Below, in pieces: positions 59,572 to 64,000 of a stretch of DNA of 64,000 bases; position 1 is the stretch's first letter; each line of letters starts with the position of its first letter. The translations under genes and the position numbers were made by a program. Origin of the DNA: Liolophura sinensis (lineage: Eukaryota; Mollusca; Polyplacophora; Chitonida; Chitonidae); assembly GCF_032854445.1 (NCBI RefSeq), contig NC_088295.1:95719805-95783804 (forward strand). Direction: 5' to 3'. The notes under the pieces were generated by a model. The model was not told the origin of the DNA, searched no databases, and saw only the letters and a program-made list of their open reading frames with translations.

Positions 59572-59680
59572 CACACCACATTATTTAGCAAACACTTCAC
59601 GTTAGACCCTGTGTCTAATCATATGTCTATCACAGCCACAGCTTCCAAGAATGGCTATAACCTCCATTAGATATACGTAC

Positions 59681-60526
59681 CATTTTCCCACTCCCCCAGC
59701 GTCTGGTCCTCCCAGCATTGTCCCGCAGCCGTCCGTACTATCTTTCTCTTCTTCTCCTTCTTCTCCTTCCTGCTGACCTGGTGACCAGGCATGAGCTCTG
59801 CATCCATGGGCATTTCCATCAGGTCCTGAAGGCTGTAGTCAGGCATGGCTGGGATCTGGGGCTGGCTGCTGGAAGTGGCACCAGTAGCGCCGGCTGGGCC
59901 TATGGGTGCTGGGGAGGGGTCAGGATCACTGATGACCGGTTTGTCCACAGACGCAGGTTTCTCCACTGTCACACTAGCCGACCCTCGCTTACCCTGCTCG
60001 ACACCAGACCCAACCCCCTGACTCTTGGGCACATTTCTCACAGGGGGCGCAGTGTACACCACTTTGGGTTTAGAGATGACAGCAGAGTGTGTTTCTTGTA
60101 GCCCTGACAGTCCAGGAGGCCTATTGCTGGGGCCACCAAACCTGTTGTAATATCCAGGGTCCATGGCTGGGACAAAAGGTAATCGGGAACCCATTGGTGG
60201 ACGGGGGCCCATGGGTGGTGCACCCCCCACATCCTGACCTGGGCCCATCTGAGGCATGGGGCCCGGCCGTGGCAGACCACCCATGTTAGGGAACATAGCG
60301 GGTGGTGGTGGCGGGCCGTTGGGTTGGAATACATTGCCTGAGCCAGGGTGCAAGGATCGAGGCATACCCATGGGTGGGGTCGGGGGGAATCTGGGGGGTG
60401 GTGCAGGAGGCCTGTGTCTGAGCTGAGGAGGGACAAATGCTGGTCGCTGGGAGGGAGGTGGTGGTGGTGGTGGGGCTATGGTTGAGTCCTTGGTCAGTAT
60501 TGGGGGTGGCGGGGGTGGAGGCAGTA
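59681..60526 (-). CDS. RBM42: RBM42 proline-rich middle exon
   Basis: The acceptor TTTTATTCCCACAG and the donor GAAAATG|GTACGT (both phase 1) enclose 281 codons on the minus strand. The N-terminal part is proline-rich (LPPPPPPPILTKDS, APPPPPPPSQRP, PPAPPPRFPPTPPMG) and is followed by Met/Gly/Pro-rich low-complexity sequence. The C-terminal part has an acidic patch (LQDLMEMPMDAELMPG), the lysine-rich segment SRKEKKEKKRKIVRTAAGQ (probable nuclear localisation signal) and CWEDQTLGEWEN, which matches the RTAAG-x-x-WED-x-x-L-x-EW motif that precedes the RRM in animal RBM42. The upstream exons encoding the N-terminus are not identified and probably lie beyond 64000. Antisense frames in this interval are shadows. 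Confidence 0.93.
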
Positions 60527-60959
60527 CTGTGGGAATAAAAAAAACAACAATAAGTTCTTCACAGAAATGGCCTTTTGGAACATCTGAGTCCCAAATTCTG
60601 GGAGTTGTAGGTAACAAACATACCTATTTATCATGTATATAAAGGTGAAATGTGAGGATAAGTGATGCCTCACTGGCTCAGTTAGATATCACTTTTGTTA
60701 TTACACACCCAGACAACAGGTGGTCAAAAAGAAACATTTTGTTTTATTATAATCTGAGCTTAGCAGAATGACGTCAAAATACAAGCTCAGTCAACTTTAA
60801 CATTTCTTACATCATGCAACAAGACACTATGTCCTACAATACAACATGTTCCATGTCGCGCTATATACACAAGTCTGTAAAGGCCTCCATTTTCAAATCC
60901 ATTTTCATCCAGCACACAAACTCATGTTCACACCATGTCAATGTAGGGCCTAATAATCA
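60527..60959. other. RBM42: Unique intron flank upstream of the proline-rich exon
   Basis: Single-copy intron sequence holding the acceptor region. No further exon recognised. Confidence 0.5.
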
Positions 60960-63900
60960 ATCAGTCTAAACAAATGTTCTCTCCACTGTGTACAGACTCA
61001 ATATTTGTGTCTAAACAAATTGTTCTCTCCAGTGTGTACAAACTCAATATTTGTGTCTAAACAAACTGTCATCTCCAGTATGTACAGACTCAATATTTGT
61101 GTCTAAACAAACTGTTCTCTCCAGTGTGTACAAACTCAATATTTGTGTCTAAACAAACTGTCCTCTCCAGTGTGTACAGACTAAATATTTGTGTCTAAAC
61201 AGACTGTTTTCTCCAGAGTATACAGACTAAATATTTGTGTCTAAACAAACTGTCCTCTCCAGTGTGTACAGAGTCAATATTTGTGTCTAAACAAACTCTC
61301 CTCTCCAGTGTGTACAGACTAAATATTTGTGACTAAACAAAATGTCCTCTCCGGTGTGTACAGACCAAATATTTGTCTAAACAAACTTTCCTCTCCAGTG
61401 TGTACAGGCTAAATATTTGTGTCTAAACAAACTGTTCTCTCCAGAGTGTACATACTAAATATTTGTGTCTAAACAAACTGTTCTCTCCAGTGTGTACAGA
61501 CTAAATATTTGTGTCTAAACAAACTGTCATCTCCGGTAAGTACAGACTAATATTTGTGTCTAAACAAACTGTTCTCTCCAGTGTGTACACACTCAATATT
61601 TGTGTCTAAACAAACTGTCCTCTCCAGTGTATACAGACTAAATATTTGTGTCTAAAGAACTGTCATCACCAGTGTGTACAGACTAAATCTTTGTGTCTAA
61701 ACAAACTGTTCTCTCCAGGGTGTACGCTCTCAATATTTGTGTCTAAACACATGTTCTCTACAGTGTGTACAGACAAATATTTGTATCTAAACAAACTGTC
61801 CTCTCCAGTGTGTACAGACTAAATATTTGTGTCTAAACAAACTTTCCTCTACAGTGTGTACAGACTAAATAGGTGTCTAAACAAACTGTCCTATCCAGTG
61901 GGTACAGACTGAATATTTGTGTCTAAACAAAACTGTCCTCTCCAGTGTGTACAGACTAAATATCTGTGTCTAAACAAACTGTCCTCTCCAGTGTGTACAG
62001 ACTTAATATTTGTGTCTAAACAAACTGTTCTCTCCAGGGTGTACACTCTCAATATTTGTGTCTAAACACATGTTCTCTCCCGTGTGTACAGACTAATATT
62101 TGTGTCTAAACAGACTGTCCTCTCCAGTGTGTATAGACTAAATATTTATGTCTAAACAAACTGGCCTATCCAGTGTGTACACATTAAATATTTCTGTCTA
62201 AACAAATGCTCCCTCCAGTGTGTACACACTCAATATTTGTGTCTAAACAAAGTGTCCTCTCCAGTGTGTACAAACTCAATATTTGTGTCTAAACAAATTG
62301 TCCTCTCCAGTGTGTACAGACTAAATATTTGTGTCAAAACAAACTGTTCTCTCCAGTGTGTACAGAGTCAATATTTGTGTCTAAACAAACTGTCCTCTCC
62401 AGTGTGTACAGACTAAATATTTGTGTCTAAACAAATTGTTCTCTCCAGTGTGTACAGACTCAATATTTATGTCTAAACAAACTGTCCTCTCCAGTGTGTA
62501 CAGACTCAATATTTGTGTCTACACAAATGTTCTCTCCAGTGTGTACAGACTAAATATTTGTGTCTAAACAAACTGTCCTCTCCAGTGTGTACACATTCAA
62601 TATTTGTGTCTAAACAAACTGTCCTCTCCAGTGTGTACAGCCTAAATATTTGTGTCTAAACAAACTGTCCTCTCCAGTGTGTACAGACTAAATATTTGTG
62701 ACTAAACAAAATGTCCTCTCCGGTGTGTACAGACTAAATATTTGTGTCTAAACAAATTGTCCTCTCCAGTGTGTACAGACTCAATATTTGTGTCTAAACA
62801 AACTGTCCTCTCCAGTGTGTACAGACCCAATATTTGTGTCTAAACAAACTGTCCTCTCCAGTGTGTACACACTCAATATTTGTGTCTAAACAAACTTTCC
62901 TCTCCAGTGTGTACAGACTAAATAGGTGTCTAAACAAACTGTCCTATCCAGTGGGTACAGACTAAATATTTGTGTCTAAACAAACTGTCCTCTCCAGTGT
63001 GTACAGACTAAATATCTGTGTCTAAACAAACTGTCCTCTCCAGTGTGTACAGACTTAATATTTGTGTCTAAACAAACTGTTCTCTCCAGGGTGTACACTC
63101 TCAATATTTGTGTCTAAACATATGTTCTCTCCAGTGTGTACAGACTAATATTTGTGTCTAAACATATGTTCTCTCCAGTGTGTACAGACTAAATATTTAT
63201 GTCTAAACAAACTGGCCTATCCAGTGTGTACAGACTAAATATTTGTGTCTAAACAAATGTTCTCTCCAGTGTGTACAGACTCAATATTTCTGTCTAAACA
63301 AATGTTCTCACCAGTGTGTACAGACTAAATATTTGTGTCTAAACAAAGTGTCCTCTCCAGTGTGTACACACTCAATATTTGTGTCTAAACAAACTGTCCT
63401 CTCCAGTGTGTACAGACTAAATATTTGTGTCAAAACAAACTGTTCTCTCCAGTGTGTACAGAGTCAATATTTGTGTCTAAACAAACTGTCCTCTCCAGTG
63501 TGTACAGACTAAATATTTGTGTCTAAACAAATTGTTCTCTCCAGTGTGTACAGACTCAATATTTATGTCTAAACAAACTGTCCTCTCCAGTGTGTACAGA
63601 CTCAATATTTGTGTCTAAACAAATGTTCTCTCCAGTGTGTACAGACTCAATATTTGTGTCTAAACAAACTGTCCTCTCCAGTGTGTACACACTCAATATT
63701 TGTGTCTAAACTGTCCTCTCCAGTGTGTACAGACTCAATATTTGTGTCTGAACAAAATGTCCTCTCCAGTGTGTACAGACTCAATATTTGTGTTTAAACA
63801 AACTGTCCTCTCCAGTGTGTACAGACTAAATATTTGTGTCTAAACAAACTGTCCTCTCCAGTGTGTATAGACTAAATATTTGTGTCTAAACAGGCTGTTT

Positions 63901-64000
63901 TCTCCAGAGTGTACAGACCCAATATTTGTGTCCAAACAAACTGTCCTCTCCAGTGTGTACACACTCAATATTTGTGTCTAAACAAATTTTCCTCTCCAGT
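60960..64000. repeat. 46-bp minisatellite, about 65 copies, runs off the window
   Basis: Units carry GTGTCTAAACAAACTGTCCT, CTCCAGTGTGTACAGACTAA and ATATTT. Single-base deletions are common. A block of about 1.1 kb including TAGGTGTCTAAACAAACTG and GTGGGTACAGACT near 61870 recurs near 62925, so large segmental duplications have occurred inside the array. The right end is cut by the window. Confidence 0.94.

Noticed and set aside
59718-60436. Plus-strand and alternative minus frames over the RBM42 proline-rich exon
   Set aside because: Shadows of the true frame, which joins in phase to the RRM exon and matches the family.

Overview
The window looks like nuclear DNA of a mollusc. The exons carry eukaryotic splice sites and encode recognisable animal proteins. 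Two tRNA-derived SINE families with a molluscan look are scattered through it, and the motif TACATGTA is frequent. I cannot name a species. By eye about 46 of the 64 kb (roughly 70%) is tandem minisatellite: about 30 arrays with unrelated units of 20-138 bp. Nearly every long open reading frame is a by-product of these arrays. Genuine coding sequence is a few short exons that I joined by splice site, reading phase and protein family.

Layout. (1) 1-3.9 kb, + strand: the last two coding exons of NDUFS2 (complex I 49-kDa subunit). The intron between them is filled by about 48 tandem 68-bp copies of the penultimate exon together with its 5' splice site. (2) 3.9-15.7 kb: intergenic, with several arrays (including a 45-bp array open in three frames), a second SINE family and unique DNA. 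(3) 15.7-60.5 kb and beyond, - strand: RBM42. The C-terminal exon is at 15744-15856, the RRM exon at 54014-54208 and a proline-rich exon at 59681-60526; further 5' exons lie beyond the window. The intron between the RRM exon and the last exon is about 38 kb. (4) 29.2-38.8 kb, + strand, inside that intron: a six-exon gene for a protein of about 288 residues that I do not recognise. It has Cys-x2-Cys pairs, and every intron phase agrees (1,2,1,2,1). (5) 60.9 kb to the end: a 46-bp array in an upstream RBM42 intron, running out of the window.

NDUFS2 and RBM42 converge, and the unrecognised gene is nested antisense within RBM42. The genes show no operon-like cooperation. What unites the window is the way minisatellites have overgrown introns and flanks, in some places starting from exon or splice-site sequence.
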